A stretch of DNA of 64,000 nt, taken from Allobosea sp. Leaf344 (GTDB lineage: Bacteria; Pseudomonadota; Alphaproteobacteria; Rhizobiales; Beijerinckiaceae). Shown here in pieces: positions 45,002 through 54,086 of this stretch (the first letter of the stretch is position 1; the number at the start of each line of letters is the position of its first letter). The translations under genes and the position numbers were made by a program. The stretch spans positions 584,119 to 648,118 of the forward strand of contig NZ_LMRT01000013.1 of NCBI RefSeq assembly GCF_001426225.1. The letters run 5' to 3'. The notes under the pieces were generated by a model that made no database searches, was not told where the DNA came from, and saw only the letters and a program-made list of their open reading frames with translations.

Positions 45002-45943
45002 TTATTGCAGATACTGGTCGATGATCGTGCCGCCGAGCCGGTTGTTCTCGGTGATGAAGTCCGAAATGAACTCGTGCAGGCCGCCTTCGAAGATCGTCTC
45101 GATCTGGGTGTTGGAGAGGCTGGCCAGGGTCTTGCGGGCCTGACGCTGCGCCGGCCCCTGGCGGCCATAGGCATCGCCCAGCAGATCGAGGAAGCGGGAG
45201 ATGTTCTCGTAGCAGGCGGCGAGCGAGCGCGGCATGCGCCGGTTCAATATCAGCAGATCGGCGATCAGCAGCGGCTTCACCGCCTCGCGATAGACCCAGT
45301 GATAGGCGGTGAGGGCCGAGACCTCGCGCAGCACGGTGGTCCACTGGAAATAGTCGAGCGAGCCGCCGACCTGCTCGGTATCGGGCAGGAGCACGTGGTA
45401 TTTGACGTCGAGGATGCGGGCGGTGTTGTCGGCGCGCTCGATATAGACGCCGAGCCGGGAGAACCAGTAGCCGTCGTCGCGCAGCATGGTGCGATAGGCG
45501 GACCCGTCGAAGACCAGCGAGACGTTCTTCACCCAGTCGAGGAAACGGGCGAATTCCTCCCGGTCCATCCGCTTCTTCTCGAAGCGCTGCAGTTCCAGCC
45601 AGGCGCCGTTCAGCGCATCCCACATCTCCGAGGTCAGGGCGGTGCGCACGGCCCTGGCGTTGGAGCGGGCGAGGGCCAGGCAGTTGCGGATGGAGGAGGG
45701 GTTGTCGGGGCTGAAGCTCAGGAAATCGCAGACATTGCGCTCATTGGCTTCGCCATAGGCCTTGGCGAAGGCCTCCTCGCAGCCGGCGGTCAGGACGGCG
45801 CTGTGCCATTCGGTGCCGGCGCCGCCATAGGCGGAGGGCAAATTGGTCAGGCGCGTCGTCGCATCGAGGATGCGGGCGAGATATTCCGCCCGTTCGACAT
45901 AACGAGAGACCCAGTAGAGGCTGTCTGCCGTCCGCGAGAGCAT
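45002..45943 (-). CDS. alpha-E domain protein (DUF403, Anbu operon)
   Basis: All-helical alpha-E protein of 313 residues. It opens with the family start MLSRTADSLYWVSRYVERAE and keeps the ARILDATTRL and WFSRLGVYIERADNTARILD segments. Function is unknown; it is encoded with ATP-grasp and transglutaminase-like proteins in presumed peptide-modifying systems. The ATG at 45943 matches the family start. An in-frame ATG at 46024 overlaps the ATP-grasp stop by eight bases and would add 27 residues, so coupled translation from there is possible. Confidence 0.87.
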   Translation of the reverse strand: MLSRTADSLYWVSRYVERAEYLARILDATTRLTNLPSAYGGAGTEWHSAVLTAGCEEAFAKAYGEANERNVCDFLSFSPDNPSSIRNCLALARSNARAVRTALTSEMWDALNGAWLELQRFEKKRMDREEFARFLDWVKNVSLVFDGSAYRTMLRDDGYWFSRLGVYIERADNTARILDVKYHVLLPDTEQVGGSLDYFQWTTVLREVSALTAYHWVYREAVKPLLIADLLILNRRMPRSLAACYENISRFLDLLGDAYGRQGPAQRQARKTLASLSNTQIETIFEGGLHEFISDFITENNRLGGTIIDQYLQ

Positions 45944-46016
45944 GGTCAGGTCGGGCCTTTTGGATACGAGGCGCTGGGCCCCGGCTGCGAGATCTTGGGT
46001 GCCGCCATAGCTGAAA

Positions 46017-47432
46017 TCAGGCATCGAGGATCCATGTGTCCTTGGTGCCGCCACCCTGGCTGGAATTGACGACGAGCGAGCCCTCCTGCAGCGCCACCCG
46101 AGTCAGCCCGCCGGGAACGCAGGAAATGCCGTTGGCGCCGGACAGGACATAGGGGCGCAGATCGACATGGCGCGGCGCCACCCCCGACGCCACGAAGGTC
46201 GGGCAGGTGGAGAGGGCCAGCGTCGGCTGGGCGATGAAACCATCGGGATGGGCGATGAGCTTGCGGCGGAAGGCTTCTATCTGCGCCTTGTTGGCATGCG
46301 GGCCGACCAGCATGCCGTAGCCGCCGGAGCCGTTGACCTCCTTGACCACGAGCTTGTCGAGATTGTCGAGCACATAGGCGTTGGCCTCGGGCTCGCGGCA
46401 GCGGAAGGTCGGGACGTTCTTGAGGATCGGCTCCTCGCCGGTGAAGAACCTGACGATCTCGGGCATGTAGCTGTAGACCGCCTTGTCGTCGGCCACGCCG
46501 GTGCCGACCGCATTGGCGAGGGTGACGTTGCCGGCCTTGTAGGCGCCGATCAGCCCGGGAACGCCCAGCACGGAATCGCTGCGGAAGACGAGTGGGTCGA
46601 TGAAATCATCGTCGATGCGCCGGTAGATCACGTCGACGCGCTTGGGCCCCTGGGTCGTGCGCATATAGACGACGTCGTCCCGGACCAGCAGGTCCGAGCC
46701 CTCGACCAGCTCGACGCCGAGCTTGTCGGCCAGGAAGGAGTGCTCGTAGAAGGCGGAATTATACTGGCCGGGGGTCAGCAGGCAGATGGTGGGGTCGGCC
46801 GCCGAGGTGCGTGGCGCCACCGAGCGCAGCGTCGCCAGCAGCTGGTCAGGGTAATTGTCGACCGGCGCGACGCGGTGCATGGCGAACAGCTCCGGGAAGA
46901 GCCGCAGCATCACCTCCCGGTTCTCCATCATGTAGGACACGCCGGACGGCGTCCGGGCATTGTCCTCCAGCACGTAGAAGGTGTCGGCGTCGACGCGGAC
47001 GATGTCGATCCCGGCGATGTGGCAGTAGATGCCGTGCGGCACCTGGAAATCCACCATCTCGAGCTGGTAGCAGGCGTTGCGGTAGACGAGATCGGGCGGG
47101 ATGATCCCGGCCTTGAGGCATTCCTTTGGGCCGTAGACATCCGCCAGGAACATGTTCAGCGCCGTCACGCGCTGGCGCAGGCCCTGCTCGAGCCGCGTCC
47201 ATTCCGGCTTGGTAAGGACGCGGGGAATGATGTCGAAGGGGATCAGCCGCTCCGTCGATTCCTCGTCGCCATAGACCGCGAAGGTGATGCCGATCCGGCG
47301 GAAGAAGAGTTCGGCCTGGCTGCGCCGCAGGGCCAGCATGTCCGGTGGTGCATCCTTGAGCCAGCGATCCAGCGCCTCGTAGGCGGGCCTCAATTCGGCA
47401 CCGGACCCGGTCATCTCATCGAATGCGGCCAT
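46017..47432 (-). CDS. circularly permuted ATP-grasp protein (Anbu operon)
   Basis: DUF404/DUF407-type ATP-grasp protein of 471 residues, with an order of elements permuted relative to classical ATP-grasp ligases. Visible family segments are RRIGITFAVYGDEESTERLIPFD, LNMFLADVYG and GIYCHIAGIDIVRVDADTFYVLEDNARTPSG in several pieces. LVVKEVNGSGGYGMLVGP is a likely ATP-binding loop, and QPTLALSTCPTF and LRPYVLSG follow. It probably joins a carboxylate to an amine, perhaps making a peptide tag. First gene of the Anbu operon. The 107-base upstream gap (47433-47539) shows no gene. Confidence 0.9.
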   Translation of the reverse strand: MAAFDEMTGSGAELRPAYEALDRWLKDAPPDMLALRRSQAELFFRRIGITFAVYGDEESTERLIPFDIIPRVLTKPEWTRLEQGLRQRVTALNMFLADVYGPKECLKAGIIPPDLVYRNACYQLEMVDFQVPHGIYCHIAGIDIVRVDADTFYVLEDNARTPSGVSYMMENREVMLRLFPELFAMHRVAPVDNYPDQLLATLRSVAPRTSAADPTICLLTPGQYNSAFYEHSFLADKLGVELVEGSDLLVRDDVVYMRTTQGPKRVDVIYRRIDDDFIDPLVFRSDSVLGVPGLIGAYKAGNVTLANAVGTGVADDKAVYSYMPEIVRFFTGEEPILKNVPTFRCREPEANAYVLDNLDKLVVKEVNGSGGYGMLVGPHANKAQIEAFRRKLIAHPDGFIAQPTLALSTCPTFVASGVAPRHVDLRPYVLSGANGISCVPGGLTRVALQEGSLVVNSSQGGGTKDTWILDA

Positions 47433-47539
47433 GCAGGCTTTGTCCCCATTTTCGCTAGCCTATGCTTATTCCTGAGCGTTGGGGAAGGGGGCTCTTGCCC
47501 CGCCCTTCGGCGCATCTGCCTGTTTCCCGGGCAGCCTCG

Positions 47540-48250
47540 TCAGATCAGGGCGAGGCCCTTGAAGCTGGCATGGCCGTCGCGGCCGACGATGACATGGTCA
47601 TGGATGACGATGCCGAGCGGCCTCGCGATCTCCACGAGCTCGCGTGTCATCCGGATGTCGGCCTGCGAGGGGTTGGGATCGCCGGAGGGGTGGTTGTGGA
47701 CGAGGATCAGCGCCGTCGCCGAGAGCTCGAGCGCGCGGCGCACCACCTCGCGGGGATAGACGGGGGTATGGTCGACCGTGCCGGTCTGCTGCACCTCGTC
47801 GGCGATCAAGAGGTTCTTCTTGTCGAGGAAGAGGATCCGGAACTGCTCGCGCTCGGCGAAGGCCATCGCCATGCGGCAGTAATCGATGACGGAGGACCAG
47901 GAGGAGAGCAGCGGCCGCTTGGCGATCGCGCCCCTGGCCATGCGCAGCATCGCGGCCTCGACGATCTTGAGATCGAGCGCGACGCCCTCGCCGACGCCCT
48001 TGACCTCGGTCAGGCGCTGGGCGGGTGCGCCCAGCACCTCGGCGAAGGAGCCGAAGCGCTGGACGAGCTCCTTGGCGAGCGGCTTGACGTCGCGCTGCGG
48101 GATCGAGCGGAACAGCAGCAGCTCCAACAGCTCGTAATCCGGCAGCGCATCGGCGCCGGCCTCGCTGAAGCGGGCCCGCAGCCGGTCGCGATGGCCGTGA
48201 TAATGCGGGGCGGCGGCGCCATCGGCCGGTTTGCCGCCGCCCGAGCTCAT
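47540..48250 (-). CDS. radC: RadC family JAB-domain protein
   Basis: RadC protein of 236 residues: an N-terminal helix-hairpin-helix-like half ([21 protein letters not shown], then [16 protein letters not shown]), and a C-terminal JAB/MPN metalloprotease-like domain. The metal-binding motif is intact: [16 protein letters not shown] supplies HxH and Asp. The role of RadC in DNA repair is disputed. Its ATG overlaps the map stop by four bases (ATGA), as in other alphaproteobacteria, so it is translated after map. Confidence 0.92.
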   Translation of the reverse strand: MSSGGGKPADGAAAPHYHGHRDRLRARFSEAGADALPDYELLELLLFRSIPQRDVKPLAKELVQRFGSFAEVLGAPAQRLTEVKGVGEGVALDLKIVEAAMLRMARGAIAKRPLLSSWSSVIDYCRMAMAFAEREQFRILFLDKKNLLIADEVQQTGTVDHTPVYPREVVRRALELSATALILVHNHPSGDPNPSQADIRMTRELVEIARPLGIVIHDHVIVGRDGHASFKGLALI

Positions 48251-49071
48251 TGGCGGGCGAGCGGGTTGTCGCGTCCGGCCGGTGAGAGGGTGAAGATCTC
48301 GCAGCCGGTCTCGGTGACGCCGATCGTGTGCTCGAACTGGGCGGAGAGCGACCGGTCCCGCGTCACCGCCGTCCAGCCATCCGACAGCACCTTCACCCCC
48401 GGCTTGCCGAGATTGATCATCGGCTCGATGGTGAAGATCATGCCGGGCTTCAGCAGCACGCCTTCGCCCGGGCTGCCGTAATGCAGGATGTTCGGCGCAT
48501 CGTGGAATTGCTGGCCGACGCCATGGCCGCAGAAATCGCGCACCACCGAGCAGCGCTCGGCCTCGGCATAGCGCTGGATCGCGAAGCCGATATCGCCCGT
48601 GGTGGCGCCGGCGCGGACCGCCTTGATGCCGCGCTGCAGGCTCTCATAGGTGATCTCGATCAGCCGCTCGGATTTGCGGGAGATCTCGCCGACCCCGTAC
48701 ATGCGGCTGGAATCGCCATGCCAGCCATCGACGATCAGCGTGTAGTCGATATTGACGATGTCGCCTTCGCGCAGGGGCTTGTCGTCGGGAATGCCGTGGC
48801 AGACGACATGGTTGATCGAGGTGCAGATCGCCTTGGTATAGCCGCGGTAGAATAGGGTCGCGGGCAGGGCGCCATGGTCCATGGCGAATTGGAAGGCGAG
48901 ATCGTCTAGCCTCTGCGTGGTGACGCCCGGCTTGACGTGCTCGCCCAGCATGTCGAGCCCGCGCGCCGTCAGCGCGCCGGCCTTGCGCATCGCGGCGAAG
49001 GCGTCCGGCCCGTGCAGCTTGATGACGGGTTCGCGCGCACGCGAGCGTCCCATGGTCTCGTCGATGGTCAT
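48247..49071 (-). CDS. map: type I methionine aminopeptidase
   Basis: Cytoplasmic dinuclear-metal enzyme of 274 residues that removes the initiator Met. Ligand positions are visible: the His in [11 protein letters not shown], the Asp residues in [19 protein letters not shown] (broken into DYTL and GDSS), the [15 protein letters not shown]is, and the Glu residues in FTIEPMIN and FEHTIGV. The ATG at 49071 gives the usual bacterial length plus a short N-terminal extension ([19 protein letters not shown]). The longer in-frame extension upstream overlaps the divergent methyltransferase promoter and is unlikely. Confidence 0.93.
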   Translation of the reverse strand: MTIDETMGRSRAREPVIKLHGPDAFAAMRKAGALTARGLDMLGEHVKPGVTTQRLDDLAFQFAMDHGALPATLFYRGYTKAICTSINHVVCHGIPDDKPLREGDIVNIDYTLIVDGWHGDSSRMYGVGEISRKSERLIEITYESLQRGIKAVRAGATTGDIGFAIQRYAEAERCSVVRDFCGHGVGQQFHDAPNILHYGSPGEGVLLKPGMIFTIEPMINLGKPGVKVLSDGWTAVTRDRSLSAQFEHTIGVTETGCEIFTLSPAGRDNPLARQ

Positions 49072-49214
49072 TCTGTCGGAGCCGCTCCACGGGACCAGGA
49101 TGGCCCGATGCGCCATATCTATTGGCTTTGGCCGATCGTGCAAGCCAAGAGCGCTGCCGCGACCGGTCGCCGGCGCTGGTCTTCCCGCGCCGCGGGGTGT
49201 ATCAGCCTGCCGCC

Positions 49215-50063
49215 ATGGCCATGACCGAACACCCATTCGCCGAGGACAAGCCCTTCGGCACCTTCGCCCCCAAGGGGCTGCTGGCGCGGCTGATCGCCCG
49301 CACCCGCGCCGCCTCCGACAGCTTCCTCGGGCGCAAGATCGCCTATGCGCTGCGCCGGCTCGGCCTGCGCTCCCTGGCCGGACGGCCGGTGGACATCGAG
49401 GCGCTCGGCGCCCGGATGCGGCTCTATCCCGACGGGAATGTCTGCGAGAAGCGCGTGCTGTTCACGCCGCAATATTTCGACCAGCAGGAGCGCAACCTGC
49501 TGGCGGAGCGGCTGTGCGAAGGTTTCCGCTTCATCGATATCGGCGCGAATATCGGCGCGTATTCGCTGTTCGTCGCGGCCAAGGCCGGCCCCACCGCCCG
49601 CATTCTCGCGGTCGAGCCGCAGCCGGAGGTTTTCGCCCGGCTGGCCTTCAACATCGCCCAGAATCCGTTCGGCACGGTCAAGGCCGTGGCCTGCGCCCTC
49701 GCCGACAAGCCCGGCGAGCTGACCCTGTTCCTCGATCCGGCCAATCGCGGCGAATCGAGCGTGCGGATCCTGCGGTCGAGCGCCGGCGCCACGGTGCGCG
49801 TCCCCGCGACGACTTTGCTCGCGCTGGTCGAGAGCGAGGGCTACCAGAAGCTCGACGCGATCAAGCTCGACGTCGAAGGCGCCGAGGACCTGATTCTCGA
49901 GCCGTTCTTGCGCGATGCGCCCGAGGCGCTGTGGCCGGGCTTCATCATCATCGAGGATTCCCGCGAGCGCTGGCATATCGACCTGATGGGGCTCCTCGCC
50001 CAGCGCGGCTATGCGCTGATCGCCCAGACACGGCTCAACCTGGTCTTCGAGCGCAAACCCTGA
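49215..50063 (+). CDS. FkbM family methyltransferase
   Basis: SAM-dependent methyltransferase of 282 residues. The SAM-binding motif I is FIDIGANIGAYSLFVA near residue 110, followed by ILAVEPQPEVFARLAFNI. The FkbM pattern DAIKLDVEGAEDLILEPF lies near 225 and IIEDSRERWH follows. FkbM proteins O-methylate sugars or polyketides; here the acceptor is unknown. About 60 residues precede the fold. Start ATG 49215 or 49221. Divergent from map across 143 bases. Confidence 0.85.
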   Translation: MAMTEHPFAEDKPFGTFAPKGLLARLIARTRAASDSFLGRKIAYALRRLGLRSLAGRPVDIEALGARMRLYPDGNVCEKRVLFTPQYFDQQERNLLAERLCEGFRFIDIGANIGAYSLFVAAKAGPTARILAVEPQPEVFARLAFNIAQNPFGTVKAVACALADKPGELTLFLDPANRGESSVRILRSSAGATVRVPATTLLALVESEGYQKLDAIKLDVEGAEDLILEPFLRDAPEALWPGFIIIEDSRERWHIDLMGLLAQRGYALIAQTRLNLVFERKP

Positions 50064-50183
50064 CCGGCGCCGCTCCCGCCGATCCTCCAGGCCGGATCGC
50101 GCAACAGCCGGAGTCCACTTTTTTCCTGCTATGCACTAGCACTGGCCCGGTTCGGCGCGCATCGGCCGAGAGGGAGAGACGGG

Positions 50184-50936
50184 ATGTCCGAACAGGCCGA
50201 GGCTGACAGCGCAGTGGTGACCGCCGCGATTCTGGTGATCGGCGACGAGATCCTGTCCGGGCGGACCAAGGACAAGAACATCGGCTACATCGCGGAGTAC
50301 ATGACGAATATCGGCATCGATCTGCGCGAGGTCCGGATCGTGCCGGATGTCACGGAGGAGATCGTCGCCGCCGTCAACGCGCTGCGCGCCCGCTACACCT
50401 ATGTCTTCACCACGGGCGGGATCGGCCCGACGCATGACGACATCACCGCGGATGCGATCGCGGCGGCCTTCGGTGTCGGCATCGACCATGATCCGCGCGC
50501 CATCGCGATGCTGGCCGAGCGTTTCCCGCCCGACCAGCTCAACGAGGCGAGGCTGCGAATGGCGCGCATCCCGGCGGGCGCCGAGCTGATCGCCAATTCC
50601 GTGTCGAAGGCGCCGGGCTTCATCCTCGGCAATGTCCATGTCATGGCGGGCGTGCCCTCGATCATGCAGGCGATGCTCGACGTCGTCGCCCCGACCCTGC
50701 GCACCGGGGTGCGCATGCTGTCGGAGACGGTGAGGGCGGGGCTGCGCGAAGGCGATATCGGCACCGAGCTCGCGCGGGTCCAGCAGGCGCATCCCGAGGT
50801 GGCGATCGGCTCCTATCCGTTCTTCTCCGACACCGGTCCCGACACCAATGTCGTCGTGCGCTCGCGCGATCCGGAGCGGCTCGCGGCCGCCGTGGCCGAT
50901 GTCGAGGCGATGCTCGCCGCCATCCGCGCGTCCTGA
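50184..50936 (+). CDS. competence/damage-inducible protein A-like molybdopterin-binding protein
   Basis: A 250-residue protein of the MoaB/Mog fold corresponding to the N-terminal part of CinA. Diagnostic segments are AAILVIGDEILSGRTKDKN, REVRIVPDVTEEIVAAVNA and YVFTTGGIGPTHDDITADAI. The COG1058 group is often annotated as molybdopterin-binding but includes ADP-ribose pyrophosphatase/nucleotide-handling proteins; the true role is open. There is no C-terminal CinA deamidase domain. Preceded by 120 bases and GGGAGAGACGGG as a likely ribosome binding site. Confidence 0.86.
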   Translation: MSEQAEADSAVVTAAILVIGDEILSGRTKDKNIGYIAEYMTNIGIDLREVRIVPDVTEEIVAAVNALRARYTYVFTTGGIGPTHDDITADAIAAAFGVGIDHDPRAIAMLAERFPPDQLNEARLRMARIPAGAELIANSVSKAPGFILGNVHVMAGVPSIMQAMLDVVAPTLRTGVRMLSETVRAGLREGDIGTELARVQQAHPEVAIGSYPFFSDTGPDTNVVVRSRDPERLAAAVADVEAMLAAIRAS

Positions 50937-51255
50937 GCTGCGGCGCGCAGCCATGCCAAAAGCGCGCGGCACATGAGGGTGCGCGCAGCCTGAGCCCGCC
51001 GGCCGGGTACAGCCGGAATGCGCACCGTCTTCGCGCCAGATCCAAATAAGATGTATTTCAGACTGGCGAGTGCTGCCCGCCGGCCGCTTGACGTTAGGAC
51101 ATTATTGCGCAACAACGGATTCGTCTTGGCCAACGCCAAGCATTCGCTTGGGGTGACGTTGCAAACCGGGAGGTTCCACTTGGAACTGATCTGGTGACGA
51201 TCGCACCGCATCCGATCCGCGATACCGACCAGTTGCAGGCGGCCGAAGCAGCACG
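50937..51255. other. 319-base intergenic region upstream of the AraC regulator gene
   Basis: I see no supported gene in this stretch. It contains a TTGACG (51088-51093) with no good -10 element at normal spacing, an eight-base palindrome TTGCGCAA (51105-51112) and the inverted repeat at 51136-51151. Its base composition in the second half is less GC-rich than the flanking genes, which fits a regulatory region. Confidence 0.5.
51136..51151. promoter_or_regulatory. CCAAGC-ATTC-GCTTGG inverted repeat
   Basis: A perfect six-base inverted repeat around four bases, about 105 bases before the AraC-type gene. It could be an operator for autoregulation or a short hairpin in the leader. AraC proteins usually bind direct repeats, so a different regulator is possible. 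Confidence 0.3.
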
Positions 51256-52257
51256 ATGCTTACGAGAACGACACAGGACACGGGCCCGCGAGAGGGGATC
51301 GTGGCGCACCGGATCAGCACCGCGGATGCCGAGGAAGCGCAGAACTTCATCTCGGCGCATCTGGCGCCGGTGAAGCTGCAGCTCGGGCCGGGTGTCCAGC
51401 AGCTGCGCTTCGACGCGACCGCCCTGCGCAGCAGCGAGTTCCAGCTTTTGGACAGCAGCGTTTCGGCCGGCGTCAGCCTGGTCCCCCAGGCGGCGCCCGA
51501 TACGGTGATCGTCCGGCTCGGCATGTCCGGCGTGATGCGGGCGGAGGGCGCGCGCCTGACGGAGCATGCCGGCCCCAACGAGCTGCTGCTCTACGCCGCG
51601 CGCAGCGGCAAGCGCCTGATCTTCGACAGCGATCATCATGATCTCGCGCTGGTCCTCCCGGGCGAGGAGGTCAGGCACAGGGTGCAGGATCTGACCGGCC
51701 AGGCGATGGCGCTGCCGCTCGATTTCATGATCCGCCTGGATGACGGCAAGCCGGTCGCCGCGGCGCTGTTCTGCCTCGGCACCGCGATCCGCGCGGGGCT
51801 TTCCGGCTCCGCGCCCCTGCTGCATTCGCCGATCGGGCTGCGCCGGTACCGCGACGCCCTGGTCGGGCTGATGCTGGCGGCGATCGGCATGGACAGGATC
51901 GCCAGCCTCGCCGGGCCGGTCGCCTCGCTGGCGGCGATCGACGTGGCGCGGGCGGAGGATTACATGCGCCTCAACGCCGGTAATGCGATCGGCGTCAGCG
52001 ACGTGGCGGAAGCGCTGGGCATCTCGATGCGCTCGCTGCAATATGGTTTCCGCAAGCATCGCCAGACCCATCCGCTCGCCGTTCTGCAGCGCATGCGGCT
52101 CGAGGGGCTGCGCGAGGACATCCTCGCCAATCCGAGCCGGTCGATCGCGGATGTCGCTCCGCGCTGGGGCTTCACCCATCTCGGGCGGCTGTCGAAGCAG
52201 TACCAGGAGGCCTTCGGCGAGCGCCCTTCCGTGACCGCGCGCCGCGCCCGCGGCTGA
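51256..52257 (+). CDS. AraC family transcriptional regulator
   Basis: Regulator of 333 residues. The N-terminal half resembles the AraC-binding-like ligand domain (ISTADAEEAQNFISAHLAPV near residue 20). The C-terminal DNA-binding region has two helix-turn-helix units: GVSDVAEALGISMRSLQYGF near 255 and RSIADVAPRWGFTHLGRLSKQY near 300. No effector or target can be named. The start ATG at 51256 has no strong ribosome binding site; a GTG at 51301 is possible. It stands alone, with a long regulatory gap upstream. Confidence 0.83.
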   Translation: MLTRTTQDTGPREGIVAHRISTADAEEAQNFISAHLAPVKLQLGPGVQQLRFDATALRSSEFQLLDSSVSAGVSLVPQAAPDTVIVRLGMSGVMRAEGARLTEHAGPNELLLYAARSGKRLIFDSDHHDLALVLPGEEVRHRVQDLTGQAMALPLDFMIRLDDGKPVAAALFCLGTAIRAGLSGSAPLLHSPIGLRRYRDALVGLMLAAIGMDRIASLAGPVASLAAIDVARAEDYMRLNAGNAIGVSDVAEALGISMRSLQYGFRKHRQTHPLAVLQRMRLEGLREDILANPSRSIADVAPRWGFTHLGRLSKQYQEAFGERPSVTARRARG

Positions 52258-52423
52258 ACGGCGCGCGGTGCGCCGGCCTCGCCGCAGCCGGGCGAGAATG
52301 CGCGCCGGCCTCGGGCGGCTGGGGATTTGATGCGGCCACCTCTTGCGCGAAACGTCCGGATGGGCTTTTGCGGGAGGTGACGCCCGCCGTCAGCCCCATG
52401 CCCTCTCTTCAGGATCCCATGCC

Positions 52424-52933
52424 ATGGCCGAGCCGAGCCCCAACAAGGCCTTTCCCGTGTCGTGGGACCAGTTTCATCGCGATGCGCGGGCGCTGGCCTG
52501 GCGCCTGTCCGGGGCGGGGCCGTTCGAGGCGATCGTCTGCATCACCCGGGGCGGTCTGGTGCCGGCGGCGATCATCTGTCGCGAGCTCGGCCTGCGCCTG
52601 ATCGAGACCGTCTGCGTCGCGAGCTATCACGACTACAAGAACCAGTCCGAGCTGAAGGTGCTGAAGGACGTCGCCCCGTCGATCAAGGCGATCGGCGACG
52701 GCAAGGGCAAGGGCGTGCTGGTGGTCGACGATCTCACCGATACCGGCAAGACGGCGCGGGTGGTGCGGGAGATGCTGCCGAACGCGCATTTCGCCACGGT
52801 CTATGCGAAGCCGGCGGGCGTGCCGACCGTCGATACCTTCGTCACCGAGGTCAGCCAGGATACCTGGATCTATTTCCCCTGGGATATGGGGCTCTCCTAT
52901 GTCGAGCCGATCGCCAAGGACCATAAGGGTTGA
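52424..52933 (+). CDS. gpt: xanthine phosphoribosyltransferase
   Basis: Purine salvage enzyme of 169 residues that attaches phosphoribose from PRPP to xanthine or guanine. The PRPP-binding loop [17 protein letters not shown] is intact. [18 protein letters not shown] is near residue 35, and the C-terminal [16 protein letters not shown] is typical of Gpt. The ATG at 52424 is the family start; upstream codons are not conserved in type. The 166-base upstream gap shows no gene and no purine riboswitch that I can recognise. Confidence 0.92.
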   Translation: MAEPSPNKAFPVSWDQFHRDARALAWRLSGAGPFEAIVCITRGGLVPAAIICRELGLRLIETVCVASYHDYKNQSELKVLKDVAPSIKAIGDGKGKGVLVVDDLTDTGKTARVVREMLPNAHFATVYAKPAGVPTVDTFVTEVSQDTWIYFPWDMGLSYVEPIAKDHKG

Positions 52934-52939
52934 GGCCGC

Positions 52940-53884
52940 TCAGCCGGTGCGGGCCCGCAGCGCCAGGGTCATCCCCGATATGACGATCACCATCCCCGCC
53001 ACCTCCAGTCGCGACGGCCACTCGGCCAGCAGCGCGACGCCGGCCGCCGCCGTGACCACGGGGACGAGCGGCAGGAACAGCGCGGCGCGGGCCGCGCCGA
53101 GCAGCGCCACGGCGCGGGTGTAGAAGAACAGCGCGCCGACACCGACGAGCACGCCCTGATACAGCGTCTGGAGGATCACCGCGCCGGCCTCGGCCTGCAG
53201 CAGCGTGACCGGCATGGAGAGCGCGACCAGCGGCAGCGAGACCAGCGAGAGCAGGCAGGTGACGATCGTGACATCCACCGCGTCGGCGCCCCAGCGCTTG
53301 GTCAGCAGGCCGAAGAGCGACCACATCACCGCCGTCAGCACGAAGAGAAGATCGCCGATCCAGGCGCCGGCGCGGGAGGGGGTATCGGCGAGCGCCTCCC
53401 AGGAGAACAGCAAGACGCCGAGCAGGACGAGAGCGAGCCCGGCGAGCCGCGCCGGAGACGCGCGCTCGCCCAGCACCAGAAAGACCAGCGCGGCGGTGAA
53501 GACCGGGATCAGCCCCGGCGTCACGATCGAGCTGTGCAGGGCCGGGGCGAAGGCCGCACCGCCGACCAGCGCCAGGCTGTAGGGCGCGCCGGCGAGCAAT
53601 GTCAGCAGCAGCGCCCGGCGCCAACCGAGCGCGCCGACGGGAAAGGGCCGCATCCGCCGCCAGGCGAGGGGGAGGAGCAGCAGGCCGGCCGCGGCGAAGC
53701 GCAGGATGGTGACATCGGCCGCCGTCAGCCCGTCGGCGACCGATTGCCGCGAGACCACGGCCTGCACGCCCCAGATCAGCGCGGCGGCCAGTCCGCAGGC
53801 GATGCCGATCGTGACGCCGCGGCCGGCGCCGGGCAGAATGGGGCGCTGCGGCTCGGCCTCGCTCTCGATCTCGCTCACGGCCAT
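52940..53884 (-). CDS. EamA/DMT family transporter
   Basis: Inner-membrane protein of 314 residues with ten hydrophobic segments from about residue 25 to the end, in two EamA repeats (GIACGLAAALIWGVQAVVSR; then GAWIGDLLFVLTAVMWSLFGL). Drug/metabolite transporters of this type export or import amino acids and other metabolites; the substrate is unknown. The start ATG at 53884 gives a short charged N-terminus before the first helix. Upstream, a 202-base divergent region separates it from the ligase gene. Confidence 0.86.
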   Translation of the reverse strand: MAVSEIESEAEPQRPILPGAGRGVTIGIACGLAAALIWGVQAVVSRQSVADGLTAADVTILRFAAAGLLLLPLAWRRMRPFPVGALGWRRALLLTLLAGAPYSLALVGGAAFAPALHSSIVTPGLIPVFTAALVFLVLGERASPARLAGLALVLLGVLLFSWEALADTPSRAGAWIGDLLFVLTAVMWSLFGLLTKRWGADAVDVTIVTCLLSLVSLPLVALSMPVTLLQAEAGAVILQTLYQGVLVGVGALFFYTRAVALLGAARAALFLPLVPVVTAAAGVALLAEWPSRLEVAGMVIVISGMTLALRARTG

Positions 53885-54086
53885 GTCTTTCTTGGAGGGC
53901 GGCGCGCGCCGCCCGGTCCCCCCGCTATGGCGCGCCATCGACCCGTCGCACAAGCGCGCTCGCCGCGGGCCGGCGCGATGCCGGCGCATGAGCACGTAAT
54001 CCCTCGCCCGATACGGCTCCGATTGCATCCCCGGCCCGAAGGCTTAGGTTCAGGAGGAGGAAACGAGAGCAAGGTCCTGAGCCAAC

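Noticed and set aside
51194-51300. A GTG-started frame with an AraC-like beginning that might indicate a frameshift before the AraC gene
   Set aside because: The resemblance (RDTDQLQAAEAAR) is short, and the downstream frame has its own ATG and complete domains. There is no need for a frameshift.
52258-52423. Possible purine riboswitch upstream of gpt
   Set aside because: The conserved three-way junction and pyrimidine core are not visible, and such riboswitches are rarely found in alphaproteobacteria.
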